A stretch of 64,000 nucleotides of DNA, taken from the NCBI GenBank assembly GCA_049647585.1, contig JBARXY010000049.1, positions 1 through 64,000 of the forward strand, read 5' to 3'. This document shows positions 50,420 to 59,458 of this stretch, in pieces. Source of the stretch: JAGQSZ01 sp049647585 (GTDB taxonomy: Bacteria; Actinomycetota; Acidimicrobiia; Acidimicrobiales; Microtrichaceae). The notes beneath the pieces were generated by a model. It saw only the letters and a program-made list of their open reading frames with translations, did no database searches and had not been told where the DNA came from. The translations under genes were made by a program, and so were the position numbers. How positions within the stretch are numbered: the stretch's first letter is position 1; the number at the start of each line of letters is the position of its first letter.

Positions 50420-51019
50420 TCAGCTCACTGCTAGGCGCTGCAACGCCTGACGGAGCAGATCCTCGGCACTCAGGTCGTCGGGTAGATCCGACACGACTCG
50501 CATGATTTCCTCCGTGCCATATCCGAGGCCTGCGAGCGCCTCGCGCACATCTGAACGTGCGCCGACGCCACCGGAACCTACCGGTGACACAGTAGATCCA
50601 TCGGCCGAGCCGACAGGAAGGTCGAGACGGCTCTTCAACTCGACCATCAGCCGCGCAGCCGTCTTCTTGCCGACCCCCGGAACCAGACACATGGCCGCCA
50701 CATCCTCATCTGCGATGACCTTGCGCAAACCGAGGGGCGAATGAACCGAAAGAATTGCAAGAGCCAGGCTGGGTCCTACCCCGTGGGTGGCGATGAGAAT
50801 TTCGAAGACCCGTCGATCGTCGGCCGAGGTGAAACCGAATAGAACCTGCGCGTCCTCACGAATGTGGTGATGAATATGGATGAATGCCTCGGAACCACCG
50901 CTGACCAGTTCGTCCACCGCACCGGGAGTTGCCTGAACGCGGTAGCCGACCCCTTGAACCTCGACGAGTAGTTCGTTGTCGGAGCGCTCAAGTATTTCGC
51001 CGCGCAATGAGCCGATCAT
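50420..51019 (-). CDS. ruvA: Holliday junction-binding protein RuvA
   Basis: A 199-residue RuvA tetramer subunit: N-terminal OB fold (MIGSLRGEILERSDNELLVEVQGVGYRV), tandem helix-hairpin-helix motifs (FEILIATHGVGPSLALAIL; MCLVPGVGKKTAARLMVELK), an acidic-free linker, and the C-terminal domain III (REALAGLGYGTEEIMRVV) that contacts RuvB. ATG at 51019 overlaps the ruvC stop (ATGA). The open frame continues to 51580 inside ruvC but is not coding there. Confidence 0.95.
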   Translation of the reverse strand: MIGSLRGEILERSDNELLVEVQGVGYRVQATPGAVDELVSGGSEAFIHIHHHIREDAQVLFGFTSADDRRVFEILIATHGVGPSLALAILSVHSPLGLRKVIADEDVAAMCLVPGVGKKTAARLMVELKSRLDLPVGSADGSTVSPVGSGGVGARSDVREALAGLGYGTEEIMRVVSDLPDDLSAEDLLRQALQRLAVS

Positions 51020-51522
51020 GCCCGTGATGCCTTTCCGAGAAGTGCCGCTGAGCCGGCGTTGAATGCGAGGTACGTCAGTGCAATTGCTGCTGCGTCCGCT
51101 GCGTCCGGTGGGCGCGGCGGAGCGTCGAGGCCGAGGAGGACCTGCACCATCTCTTGAACCTGGGCCTTGTCCGCAGAGCCATAACCGGCGACGGCGTCCT
51201 TCACCTGGTTGGGCGAATACTCGACCACTTCCAACCCGCGGCGGGCCGATTCGGCCATGACCACCCCTGCGGCCTGCGCCACGCCTATGGCTGTTCTGAC
51301 GTTTGTCTGGAACAGAACCCGCTCGATGGCGACAGCCGACAACTCGAACTCGTCGAGCAGTTGACCGAGGTCGATCCACAGTTCTGCCAGACGATCTGGT
51401 ACCGGGTTGTCCCGGTTTGTGCGCAGGACCCCCATGGCGACTGCCACGCTGCGGTGGCGGTCCGCTCTGAGGACGCAGTATCCACAGCGGGTCAGCCCGG
51501 GGTCGATCCCTAGTACGAACAC
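51016..51522 (-). CDS. ruvC: Crossover junction endodeoxyribonuclease RuvC
   Basis: A 168-residue RNase H-fold resolvase cutting Holliday junctions symmetrically. Catalytic acidic residues are seen in VLGIDPGLTRCGY (Asp7), AIERVLFQTN (Glu70 region) and the C-terminal PPDAADAAAIALTYL. Starts at GTG 51522. An SOS box overlaps the start codon, so the operon is probably LexA-repressed and the transcript may be nearly leaderless. Confidence 0.95.
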   Translation of the reverse strand: MFVLGIDPGLTRCGYCVLRADRHRSVAVAMGVLRTNRDNPVPDRLAELWIDLGQLLDEFELSAVAIERVLFQTNVRTAIGVAQAAGVVMAESARRGLEVVEYSPNQVKDAVAGYGSADKAQVQEMVQVLLGLDAPPRPPDAADAAAIALTYLAFNAGSAALLGKASRA

Positions 51523-51529
51523 AGGTTCG
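51516..51529. promoter_or_regulatory. SOS (LexA) box overlapping the ruvC start
   Basis: CGAACACAGGTTCG has both perfect half-sites of the LexA operator and spans the GTG start codon of ruvC (51522-51520). Bound LexA would block the ruvCAB promoter region. Confidence 0.85.
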
Positions 51530-51612
51530 ACTGTAGTTCAACGTTGTGACGGTGTCGGTGACCTGGTTGCAGACCTTCAAGTCGGACCGGGTAGCGACCG
51601 ATAGGACGGGTG

Positions 51613-52917
51613 ATGCGAAAGCTGATCAGAAATAGCCCGACGCGCGAATCCACAGGACTACCGGAATTCGTGGAAACCACGATGCCTGTGCCGACTCCGT
51701 CTTTGGCAACCCTGCCGGCGGTCAACGAGGCCACGAGCCAGAGGGAACCGACGGTCGAGCTGAGTGCGGTAAACCATCGCTTCGGAACGAACCAGGCGCT
51801 GTCTGATCTGAATTTCAACGTCCCACACAACCAGATCACGGTTCTGCTCGGACCCAACGGTGCCGGTAAGACCACAGCCTTCCGTGCGATAACCGGTGCC
51901 CTGACTCCTGACTCCGGCGCTGTCAGAACGTTCGGTCTCGACCCGACGTCGGACGGACATCTGGTTCGTCCCCGCTGCGGTGTCGTCTCTGCCAAGCCTG
52001 CCCTCTATGACAGGCTTTCGGGCCGCGACAATCTGCTCTTCGCGGCGGAGCTCTACGGGATGGGTCGGCGAATCGACTCCCGAATCGCCGACGTCGCCGG
52101 TAGGTTCGGAATCCTCGAGGCGCTCGATGACGCCGTAGGTGGATACTCCACCGGGATGAAGACCCGACTGGCCCTGGCCCGCTCGGTTCTCCACGACCCG
52201 GAGTTGCTGCTCTTCGATGAACCGACGTCCGGACTCGATCCCGAGTCGGCGCACGCCGTACTCGATCTGATTCGTGAAATGACCCACGACGGACACACGG
52301 TCGTGATGTGCACGCACCTCCTCGCCGAGGCTGAGGGACTCGCCGATCACGTCATCATGATGGAGGGCGGCACGGCGATGATCTCCGGCTCTCCGGGTGA
52401 ATTGACCCAGCAGTTCTGGCCCAAGCCGGTCGTCCACCTGGATGCGGAGGATCCACGCCTTCTGGATCGCCTGGCCAACTGGCCAGGGATCGAGGCATAC
52501 CGCCGCTCCCCTGCCGGAGCACGGATCGAACTCGACGACATCGGCCTCGTCCCCGACCTCATCGAGGCACTGGTACGGAACGGGGTACGGGTCACCCGCA
52601 TCGAACCGCACCGACCAACTCTCGAGGATCTGTACTTCATGATCAGGCGGGGCGGTCCCACCACGTCGACGGATGATCCCGTCCTTGCCCCCATACGGCG
52701 GAACTGGTCCGATTCGCCACCGCCGGTTCCACCGCTGGTCAGCGCGGGCGCCAATCCATGGGGGGAGATCCGTCCCGAACATGCTCCCTCGACCACGATC
52801 CCGGCTGGACTGGCACCAGCCGATCTGGCTCATCCGGAAAATCTGACGCCTGAACCGGCAGCGCCTGAACCGGCAGCACCTGAATTAGCAGCGCCTGAAG
52901 AAGCAGGAACCAGATGA
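51613..52917 (+). CDS. ABC exporter ATP-binding protein
   Basis: A 434-residue ATPase: about 50 disordered N-terminal residues, the nucleotide-binding domain with Walker A LGPNGAGKTT, signature YSTGMKTRLALARS in place of LSGGQ, and Walker B LLLFDEPTSGLDPES, then a DUF4162-like segment, and a Pro/Ala tail with PEPAAPEPAAPELAAPEE repeats. ATG at 51613 has an AGGA site upstream. It overlaps the permease gene by four bases; the pair is a typical NatA/DrrA-like exporter. Substrate unknown. Divergent from ruvC. Confidence 0.88.
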   Translation: MRKLIRNSPTRESTGLPEFVETTMPVPTPSLATLPAVNEATSQREPTVELSAVNHRFGTNQALSDLNFNVPHNQITVLLGPNGAGKTTAFRAITGALTPDSGAVRTFGLDPTSDGHLVRPRCGVVSAKPALYDRLSGRDNLLFAAELYGMGRRIDSRIADVAGRFGILEALDDAVGGYSTGMKTRLALARSVLHDPELLLFDEPTSGLDPESAHAVLDLIREMTHDGHTVVMCTHLLAEAEGLADHVIMMEGGTAMISGSPGELTQQFWPKPVVHLDAEDPRLLDRLANWPGIEAYRRSPAGARIELDDIGLVPDLIEALVRNGVRVTRIEPHRPTLEDLYFMIRRGGPTTSTDDPVLAPIRRNWSDSPPPVPPLVSAGANPWGEIRPEHAPSTTIPAGLAPADLAHPENLTPEPAAPEPAAPELAAPEEAGTR

Positions 52918-53774
52918 CCGCCACCGCTCATATTGCCTCCTCTACCGCGAGTTTCGACCTGCGTCGGATGTTCGTCGTCACCCGGCACGAACTCCGCCAG
53001 TTGATGCAATCCAAGGACTTCTGGGTACCCATGGCGCTGCTGGGAGCCATCTTCTTCCTTATCATTCCCGCCGCCCTGATTTTGGTGATCACCAGGATGG
53101 GCAGCGGATCGATGGTTCAACAGGCGTCGGAGACCCTCAAGGTGCTTCCCGATGCGGCGCTGGCGAAGATCCGGGGCACGTCACCGCAGGGCCGAACGGC
53201 ATATGCGCTCGCCGTCTACTTGTTCGCTCCGGTCGCCGTCGTGGTCCCACTGACGATATCGACAGCAGTGGGTGCCGCATCACTGGTCGGTGAACGAGAA
53301 CGAGGGACCGGGGAGTTTCTGGCCCATTCCCCCGCTTCGGTACGCGAAATCTATCTGGGCAAACTCTTCGCCAGCTTCGTGCCGGGCTACATCACAACAC
53401 TTGTCGGCTTCGGGGCGTACTCCCTGATGGTCAACCTACTGATCGGCCCAAGTGTCGGCGGCTGGTTCTTCCCGACCACGGAATGGCTGGTGATGATGTT
53501 CTGGATCATCCCACCGTTTCTGCTGCTGACGTTGTCTCTGGTCCTGCGGCTTTCGGCCCGGGTCCGCTCCACCGCAGCGGCACAGCAGGCCTCAGGGCTG
53601 ATAACCCTTCCGCTTATCGGAATCGCCTACTCACAGGCGACAGGCTCGCTGATGGGCAACAGTTCGATGTCGGGAATAATGATCGGGCTGGTCGCCTGGA
53701 CGCTCGCGGCGTTCAGCCTGCACCGTGGAGTTCGCTCGGTGACCAGAAATCGCCTACTCGGGGTTGCCCAGTAG
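52914..53774 (+). CDS. ABC exporter permease (ABC-2 type)
   Basis: A 286-residue membrane protein with about six hydrophobic segments: LLGAIFFLIIPAALILVITRM, YLFAPVAVVVPLTISTAVGAASLVGERERGTGEFLAHSP and further helices to the C-terminus. The ERERGTGEFLAHSPASVREIYLGKL stretch is typical of ABC-2 permeases. Partner of the ATPase encoded just upstream (ATGA overlap). Followed by a strong bidirectional terminator. Confidence 0.88.
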   Translation: MTATAHIASSTASFDLRRMFVVTRHELRQLMQSKDFWVPMALLGAIFFLIIPAALILVITRMGSGSMVQQASETLKVLPDAALAKIRGTSPQGRTAYALAVYLFAPVAVVVPLTISTAVGAASLVGERERGTGEFLAHSPASVREIYLGKLFASFVPGYITTLVGFGAYSLMVNLLIGPSVGGWFFPTTEWLVMMFWIIPPFLLLTLSLVLRLSARVRSTAAAQQASGLITLPLIGIAYSQATGSLMGNSSMSGIMIGLVAWTLAAFSLHRGVRSVTRNRLLGVAQ

Positions 53775-53780
53775 AGAATG

Positions 53781-53802
53781 CGCCCAGCTCTCGAGCTGGG
53801 CG
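53781..53802. terminator. Hairpin between convergent permease and yebC genes
   Basis: CGCCCAGCT and AGCTGGGCG form a perfect 9-bp stem around CTCG. It lies 7 bases beyond the permease stop and 16 beyond the yebC stop on the other strand, so it can serve both. Confidence 0.75.
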
Positions 53803-53817
53803 GCGCCGAGATGGGCG

Positions 53818-54567
53818 TCAGCTGTCGAGCTGGGCCAGTAGTTCGTCACTGATGTCGAAGTTGGCGTACACGTCCTGAACGTCGTCGTGATCCTCGAGCG
53901 TATCGATGAGCTTGAGAACCGACCGGACGTCTGAGATGTTGTCGAGCTCGACCAACGTCGACGGGATCATCGTCAGATCGGATGACTCCACGGCGATACC
54001 GGCCTCTTCCAGAGCGCCGCGAACCTCGGAGGTCAGCTGCGGTTCGCAGGTTATCGACCAGATCTCACCGCTACGGGCCACGTCCTCCGCGCCGGCGTCT
54101 AGAGCCGCCATCATGATGTCGTCCTCATCGAGGCTGCCGGAGACGGCGATGAGACCCTTACGCTCGAACTGCCAGGCAACCGAGCCGGGCTCGGCCATCG
54201 ACCCTCCCAGCTTGGAGAACGTCGATCGCATTTCTGGTCCGGTGCGGTTCCGGTTGTCCGTGAGCGCCTCGACGAAAACCGCCACACCGTGACCGGCGTA
54301 TCCCTCGTAGCTGACCTCTTCGTAGATCACACCGTCGAGTTCACCGGTTCCACGCTTGATCGCGCGCTCGATCGTGTCGATCGGCACCGACGCGTCGCGG
54401 GCCTTCTGGAACATCGTGCGCAGATTGGGGTTCATGTCCGGGTCGCCACCGCCGTTCTTGGCGGCCACCTCGACCTGGCGGATCAATTTCGCGAAGAGCT
54501 TGCCGCGCTTGGCATCGGCCGCGCCCTTCTTGTGCTTGATCGTTGCCCACTTGGAATGACCCGACAT
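53818..54567 (-). CDS. yebC: YebC/PmpR-family regulator or translation factor
   Basis: A 249-residue TACO1/YebC protein. SGHSKWATIKHKKGAADAKRGKLFAKLIRQVEVAAKNGG and NPNLRTMFQKARDASVPIDTIERAIKRGTG are hallmark segments, with YEGYAGHGVAVFVEALTDNRNRT following. Long thought to be a transcription regulator; recent work points to ribosome rescue at proline stretches. ATG at 54567 gives the canonical opening; an extended frame to 54750 overlaps pdxT and is rejected. Confidence 0.94.
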   Translation of the reverse strand: MSGHSKWATIKHKKGAADAKRGKLFAKLIRQVEVAAKNGGGDPDMNPNLRTMFQKARDASVPIDTIERAIKRGTGELDGVIYEEVSYEGYAGHGVAVFVEALTDNRNRTGPEMRSTFSKLGGSMAEPGSVAWQFERKGLIAVSGSLDEDDIMMAALDAGAEDVARSGEIWSITCEPQLTSEVRGALEEAGIAVESSDLTMIPSTLVELDNISDVRSVLKLIDTLEDHDDVQDVYANFDISDELLAQLDS

Positions 54568-54616
54568 TCGGTCCCCTTGTTCGTTGTTTCGCCTCTGCGA
54601 GGAAAATACCTCGCGT

Positions 54617-55180
54617 TCACATCCCCAGAAACAGCTCGTGGAGCCGTGGATCTCCTGAAAGCTCCGGATGGAAGGTGGTGGCGAGAATCGCACGCGAACG
54701 TACCAGCGCCGGTCTACCTTCCACGAGCGCCAGCACCTCGACCGAGCCACCGACGCGTTCGATTATCGGCGCACGTATGAACACACCGTGGAAGTTGTCC
54801 GGACCCAGGACGGCGATCGACAGGTCCAGTTCGAACGAATCGACCTGGGTGCCAAAGGCATTTCTTCGGATCGAAACGTCGAGGGCGTTCAAGGAATGCT
54901 GGTCGTCGCGGCCGTCGAGAATCTCCGCGGCCAGCATGATCGCGCCCGCGCAGGTTCCGAACACGGGGCGTCGCGAAGTGAAGTCCCTGAGAGGTTCGAG
55001 TAGGCCCTGTCGCTCGGCCATCATCGACATCGTCGTGGACTCACCGCCCGGAATCACCAGCCGGTCGACGTCATCGAGTTGCTCCGGGGTGCGGACAGTT
55101 GTGACCTTTTCGCCGAGCGACTCGAGAACCCTCTGGTGAAGCTGGAACGCCCCCTGAAGGGCCAGAACCCCTGTTGTCAC
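54617..55180 (-). CDS. pdxT: Pyridoxal 5'-phosphate synthase glutaminase subunit
   Basis: A 187-residue class I glutaminase supplying ammonia to PdxS. VLALQGAFQLH opens it, GGESTTMS binds glutamine, the nucleophile Cys lies in FGTCAGAIMLA, and the His/Glu pair in TTFHPELSGD. All triad residues are present. ATG overlaps the pdxS stop (ATGA). Confidence 0.95.
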   Translation of the reverse strand: MTTGVLALQGAFQLHQRVLESLGEKVTTVRTPEQLDDVDRLVIPGGESTTMSMMAERQGLLEPLRDFTSRRPVFGTCAGAIMLAAEILDGRDDQHSLNALDVSIRRNAFGTQVDSFELDLSIAVLGPDNFHGVFIRAPIIERVGGSVEVLALVEGRPALVRSRAILATTFHPELSGDPRLHELFLGM

Positions 55181-56082
55181 CAGCCGCGATCGGCCAGCTT
55201 GAGCTCGAGGTCGTCCATGCCGATACCCGTCATCGGAGCCCCGAGACCCCGGCTGACCTTGGCGAGAATGTCGGCGTCCATGTAATTGGTCGTCGCTTCG
55301 ACGATCGCCTTGGCCCGGGGAGCCGGGTCATTCGATTTGAAGATGCCAGATCCGACGAAGACGGCCTGGGCGCCGAGCTGCATTGCAAGGGCAGCGTCCG
55401 CCGGAGTTGCGATGCCGCCGGCACAGAAGAGCGGTACCGGCAGTTCGCCCGTCTGGGCGATCTCCTGGACCAGTGGGAGCGGCGCCTGCAGCTTCTTGGC
55501 CCATTCGAACAGCTCGGCAGAATCGGCGAGGGTCAGCTTGCGGATGTCGCCGGTGATGGCCCGCAGGTGGCGCACGGCTTCGACGATATTGCCGGTGCCG
55601 GCCTCGCCCTTGGAGCGGATCATGCAGGCACCCTCGGAGATGCGCCGCAAAGCCTCACCCAGGTTGGTTGCGCCGCACACGAAGGGAACCGTGAACTTCC
55701 ACTTGTCGATGTGATGGGTCTCGTCCGCCGGACTCAGAACTTCTGACTCGTCGATGTAGTCGACCTTGAGGGCTTGCAGAATCTGCGCTTCGACGAAGTG
55801 ACCTATACGGGCCTTTGCCATGACAGGGATGCTCACGGCCTCCTGGATCCCGACGATCATCTCGGGATCACTCATGCGGGCCACCCCACCGTCGACACGG
55901 ATGTCCGCGGGAACCCGCTCCAGAGCCATCACTGCGCAAGCGCCGGCATCTTCGGCGATGCGGGCCTGTTCGGGATTGACCACGTCCATTATCACGCCGC
56001 CGCGGAACATTTCAGCGAGGCCGCGCTTTACAAGACTGGACCCTGTCTCGGGGGCCGTGGATTCTGTGGACGTCGATGTCAT
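55177..56082 (-). CDS. pdxS: Pyridoxal 5'-phosphate synthase subunit
   Basis: A 301-residue TIM-barrel enzyme making PLP from ribose 5-phosphate, glyceraldehyde 3-phosphate and ammonia. FRGGVIMDVVNPEQARIAEDAGACAVMALERVPADIR opens the barrel, KVDYIDESEVLSPADE contains a conserved Lys/Asp pair, and the phosphate loop is GIATPADAALAMQLGAQAVFVGSGIF. Completes a DXP-independent vitamin B6 pathway with pdxT; PLP is required by several enzymes in this window. Confidence 0.96.
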   Translation of the reverse strand: MTSTSTESTAPETGSSLVKRGLAEMFRGGVIMDVVNPEQARIAEDAGACAVMALERVPADIRVDGGVARMSDPEMIVGIQEAVSIPVMAKARIGHFVEAQILQALKVDYIDESEVLSPADETHHIDKWKFTVPFVCGATNLGEALRRISEGACMIRSKGEAGTGNIVEAVRHLRAITGDIRKLTLADSAELFEWAKKLQAPLPLVQEIAQTGELPVPLFCAGGIATPADAALAMQLGAQAVFVGSGIFKSNDPAPRAKAIVEATTNYMDADILAKVSRGLGAPMTGIGMDDLELKLADRGW

Positions 56083-56210
56083 GGCCCAAGTCTATCGACG
56101 CCGGATAGTCCCACCAGAACCGGGTTTGGAAGCAACCGTGACCGGACATGATTCGTCGGCGCGCGGGACCACGATTCCGCCGGATCCCGATCCGCGATCG
56201 AGGACGTAGT

Positions 56211-57392
56211 TCAGCGTTCCGAGCCGTTGAGGGAACCCGCCGCCGCGGCGTCGAGCATCGTTGGTTCGTCCCCTTGGTCGACGAGTTCGACCCAGGCGTT
56301 TCCAGGGGTCAGTGTCATGACCGACCCATCACCTGCGACGAGTGTCCATGGCTGATCCGCGGCACTCCGGTTCCAGGTCCCGACCTGGACCGTACCCTGG
56401 CTGAAGACCCAGGCTGTCCCGCTTCCCACGGTGTCGGCCTCGGGTGAACGACTGTCTGCAGCCGACCGTCCATACCTTGTGCTGAGCACGACGACGTTCT
56501 TGGCCTGCAGTTGGTCACCGGCTTCGGTGACATGGCGACGATCATTCGACCAGCGGAGCCAGGTTCCGGTCTCTGCGGACCAGACGAATGATGCAGGTGA
56601 GCTTCCGACGTGAAGAGACACGCCGGATGCGGGAAAGCCAGGAGCAGGCTGGTCGGACCCCCGGTAGCTGAACACCGGTTGGGGTACGGCCGGGGGCTGA
56701 TCGGCCTTTTCGAAGATCTGGTCGGTATCGACCAACAGGTTGTGCGGAGCGCGCTTGGATCTGACCCGCGAGTAGGCACCGGGCACCTTGTCGTGGCTCT
56801 CGTTCTGGATGAACGGGACATCGTGAATCGCTCTGACCACGTTCCTGTTTCCACCGGACCACACGAACAGCGGCTGACCGAACATCTTGAGCAGATCCGG
56901 ATCGCTCGTCCTTGCCGAGCGGATCGGTCCCACCTTGTCGACCTGCTGGGAATGGAACACGGCCATATAGCGACTGATGCCCTCGACGCGAAGCTCGATG
57001 ACCATGTCAGCGTGCTCCAGGCCGACCTGAGGCATGGCAGCGCGGTCGTTGTCGATCTTCGCCGCCAACGCCGGCCGGTTCATCAGCGCAGCAGTGGCCG
57101 GATCATCGCCGTTGACAGGTACGCCGGTCAGGGGCATGACGGTCGTCGCAAGGACCTCCGGCACGGTTGTCGTGGTGGAGGTCGTGGTGGAGGTCGTCGT
57201 CGTGGTCGTCGGAGCAGGCTTGTCCTTACCGCCGGTGAACGCGAGCGCAGCGACCACACCCAGGACTACAACCGCACCGGCTGCACCGCCCGACATGAGC
57301 ATTCGACGTTTGCGGCGACCATTCCGGGCCGCCTGCACCGCACCACGGCTGACTCCTGGAGTCGGTTCCGGCGGATCCTCAGAATTACTCAT
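56211..57392 (-). CDS. DUF3048 protein, membrane-anchored
   Basis: A 393-residue protein with a cytoplasmic basic N-terminus, one membrane segment (about 34-54, GGAAGAVVVLGVVAALAF), a Thr-rich linker, and an extracytoplasmic DUF3048 domain: AAKIDNDRAAMPQVGLEHADMVIELRVEGISRYMAVFHSQ, VGPIRSARTSDPDLLKMF, RAPHNLLVDT and a C-terminal half ending GNAWVELVDQG. The family (YerB-like) is of unknown function. It lies between pdxS and the degenerate peptidase, same direction, and seems to be transcribed with them or alone. Confidence 0.82.
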   Translation of the reverse strand: MSNSEDPPEPTPGVSRGAVQAARNGRRKRRMLMSGGAAGAVVVLGVVAALAFTGGKDKPAPTTTTTTSTTTSTTTTVPEVLATTVMPLTGVPVNGDDPATAALMNRPALAAKIDNDRAAMPQVGLEHADMVIELRVEGISRYMAVFHSQQVDKVGPIRSARTSDPDLLKMFGQPLFVWSGGNRNVVRAIHDVPFIQNESHDKVPGAYSRVRSKRAPHNLLVDTDQIFEKADQPPAVPQPVFSYRGSDQPAPGFPASGVSLHVGSSPASFVWSAETGTWLRWSNDRRHVTEAGDQLQAKNVVVLSTRYGRSAADSRSPEADTVGSGTAWVFSQGTVQVGTWNRSAADQPWTLVAGDGSVMTLTPGNAWVELVDQGDEPTMLDAAAAGSLNGSER

Positions 57393-57429
57393 CGGTACTG
57401 CTCACTCGTTTCACTAGGTGCTTTGCTTC

Positions 57430-57482
57430 GTCATCGCCCTGATGGCACGGCTCAGTCATCGCGCGCAGATGGCACGGCTCAG
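57430..57482. repeat. Tandem duplication at the 3' end of the M48-like gene
   Basis: GTCATCGC followed by GATGGCACGGCTCA occurs twice, at about 57429-57453 and 57454-57480, with a 2-base length difference. It overlaps the last codons of the M48-like gene. Confidence 0.6.
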
Positions 57483-58270
57483 AGTTCCTCCAGGACTGCG
57501 ATCCGCAACGACAGCGGCTGCATGGTCGATTCGACCAGCGACTCGTCGAGAATCCGTCCCGCTTCGTCGACATCCATCGCGGGTGCCATCCATAGGTGCA
57601 ACGACTCGGGTGGTGCGTCAGGGATCGCGGTGCCTACCGCTTCCATCTTCGCGAGAGCCGAACTCAATCCAGGCGGATACATCGTCATGTCGACCGCGGC
57701 CATGTCGGAGCGGACCGACCGTTGCTCACCAAGTCCATCGAGCAGCATCCGGGCTCCGCCTCCGGGGCCGGAGTTTCCGTACATGGCGGTGACGATCGTG
57801 GAGTAACGCGCCGATCCGTCACGTCTTCGGGCCATGAGATTGGCGAGAACACCTTCGAGCTCGATCCGTTGGAGCCCATCGATCAGCCCGCGGGTGACCA
57901 CCAGAGTCGCCCTGTCTCTATCGGCGACGATCATCGCGTTCATGGCGTCGGTGTCGATCATCCGTACTCGCGGCATGCGCACCCCACCGGTGAGGCTGAG
58001 GCCGTGTAGCAGGTTGTCGAGCGCCGGATGCTCGGCCATGTCCAGTAGCTCGGCGTTCAGGGGACGAAGAATCTGATCTACCGCTGCCCGGGTCCTGAGC
58101 GTCACGACGGTAATCCACAGTGCTTCGACCGCGATCAGCCCCAGAAGACCGGCGAAGGGGTTGATCAGCAGTGCCAGAGCGCCGACGATGACTGCCGGCA
58201 GCAGACCGAGGAACATCATCCGGTAGACGATTCTGTCGGCCGCTGGCTCCAGCGAGGTCTCTGCGCGCAT
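57479..58270 (-). CDS. M48-like membrane protein without the zinc-binding motif
   Basis: A 263-residue protein with two N-terminal membrane segments (about 19-36 and 39-57) and a soluble part laid out like M48 peptidases: PRVRMIDTDAMNAMIVADRDRATLVVTRGLIDGL, then LEGVLANLMARRRDGSARYS at 138-157, then a distal part ending PPGLSSALAKMEAVG. The catalytic HExxH is replaced by NLMAR (144-148), and the downstream Glu ligand is also gone (SDMAAVDMTMYPPGL), so it should not bind zinc or cleave peptides. ATG at 58270 is used; starts at 58315 or GTG 58330 are possible. Confidence 0.68.
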   Translation of the reverse strand: MRAETSLEPAADRIVYRMMFLGLLPAVIVGALALLINPFAGLLGLIAVEALWITVVTLRTRAAVDQILRPLNAELLDMAEHPALDNLLHGLSLTGGVRMPRVRMIDTDAMNAMIVADRDRATLVVTRGLIDGLQRIELEGVLANLMARRRDGSARYSTIVTAMYGNSGPGGGARMLLDGLGEQRSVRSDMAAVDMTMYPPGLSSALAKMEAVGTAIPDAPPESLHLWMAPAMDVDEAGRILDESLVESTMQPLSLRIAVLEEL

Positions 58271-58357
58271 CGGCACAAAGCTACAGCCTGTGGCCTCACC
58301 GTCCGTGATCCTCATCCTCCGATGCGGCACCTCGACCGCGGCCCGCTGACGGAGCGC

Positions 58358-59449
58358 TCAGATAGCCATTCGACTTCGCTCGATCACGTTGCGATAGATA
58401 TCGAGGTAGATCTCACAAAGGCGCTCGAGGTCGAAGGTGTCAGCCCTCAGTTCACCGATCGACTTCAGTTGATCGGCGACCGACTGATCGGTCAGAACCT
58501 TCGAGATCGCGGCTCCCAGGGCCACGTGGTCCCCGGGTTCGACGAGTTCTGCAGCCAATCCCTGCGGGCTGGTGGCCACCTTCGCATAGCCGGGTATGGA
58601 GGACGCAACCACGGGGGTACCGGCCGCCATTGCTTCGAGCAGGATCACGCCGAAGGACTCACCACCGAGCGATGGAGCACAGAACACCGACGCCGCCTTC
58701 ATGCGGCGATCCCTTTCGCCGTCGTCGATACGCCCGAGCCACTCGATCCGGTCGTCGTGGTAGCGAGCCTTGAGTTCGTCGGTCTGTGGGCCGGTGCCAG
58801 CCACCCACACCCGGATGTCGGCCGGCAGATGCTCCATGGATGCCAGCAGGACGCCCAGTCCCTTGCGCTCCTCGTGTCGGCCCAGGAAGAACACCGTCGG
58901 TGCCTCGATCGGCCACGGCTCGGCATGTCTGAAACGTGCGGCTTCGATTCCGTTGAAGAGAACCCTGATGTCGCCCTTGACCAGATCCCTGATGAGTTCG
59001 AGCGCATCGTCGGACACCGCAATGCGAACATCAAGTCGATTGCCGAACCAAGCTGCCAGCGGAGCAAGCTTCTGATAGATCGGCTGGCTTCCCGCGGCGT
59101 GGAACGTACCGATCAGCGGAGCCGGCTTGAGTAACGCGGCGGTGACCGTCGGACCGGGGGCGAAGGGCTCGTGCAGGTGCACGACATCGAAGTCCTCGTC
59201 CCAGAGTGCCCGGATCGTCCGAAGCTGCGCCGACGGATCAGGGGCAAGCGGAGCTATCGAGCCGTTCGATGCCGTTGGGATGCTGTTGCCGATGGGGGTC
59301 ACGAACAACTCCGGCGGAGGTCCGTCACAAGGTGCAAGAACCCGGACCTCGTGTCCTGCTCGGCGCAACGAGCGGCCCATGGACAGAACCTGACCCTGCA
59401 CGCCGCCGGGCATGCTCAGGCTGTAGGGGCAGATCAGACCGATACGCAC
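58358..59449 (-). CDS. pimA: Phosphatidylinositol mannosyltransferase (PimA-like)
   Basis: A 363-residue GT4-family GT-B enzyme. MRIGLICPYSLSMPGGVQGQVLSMGRSLRRAGHEV is the characteristic PimA opening, and GESFGVILLEAMAAGTPVVASSIPG carries the E-x7-E nucleotide-sugar motif. It transfers mannose from GDP-mannose to phosphatidylinositol at the membrane face, first step of PIM synthesis. Nine bases downstream of patA and in the same operon as pgsA. Confidence 0.9.
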   Translation of the reverse strand: MRIGLICPYSLSMPGGVQGQVLSMGRSLRRAGHEVRVLAPCDGPPPELFVTPIGNSIPTASNGSIAPLAPDPSAQLRTIRALWDEDFDVVHLHEPFAPGPTVTAALLKPAPLIGTFHAAGSQPIYQKLAPLAAWFGNRLDVRIAVSDDALELIRDLVKGDIRVLFNGIEAARFRHAEPWPIEAPTVFFLGRHEERKGLGVLLASMEHLPADIRVWVAGTGPQTDELKARYHDDRIEWLGRIDDGERDRRMKAASVFCAPSLGGESFGVILLEAMAAGTPVVASSIPGYAKVATSPQGLAAELVEPGDHVALGAAISKVLTDQSVADQLKSIGELRADTFDLERLCEIYLDIYRNVIERSRMAI

Positions 59450-59458
59450 TGCGGCAGA

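Noticed and set aside
51020..51580. Extended N-terminus of ruvA
   Set aside because: The open frame runs through ruvC and the SOS box; the canonical RuvA start MIGSLRG is at 51019.
54568..54750. Extended N-terminus of yebC
   Set aside because: The extension overlaps pdxT and lacks family similarity; MSGHSKWATIK at 54567 is the standard start.
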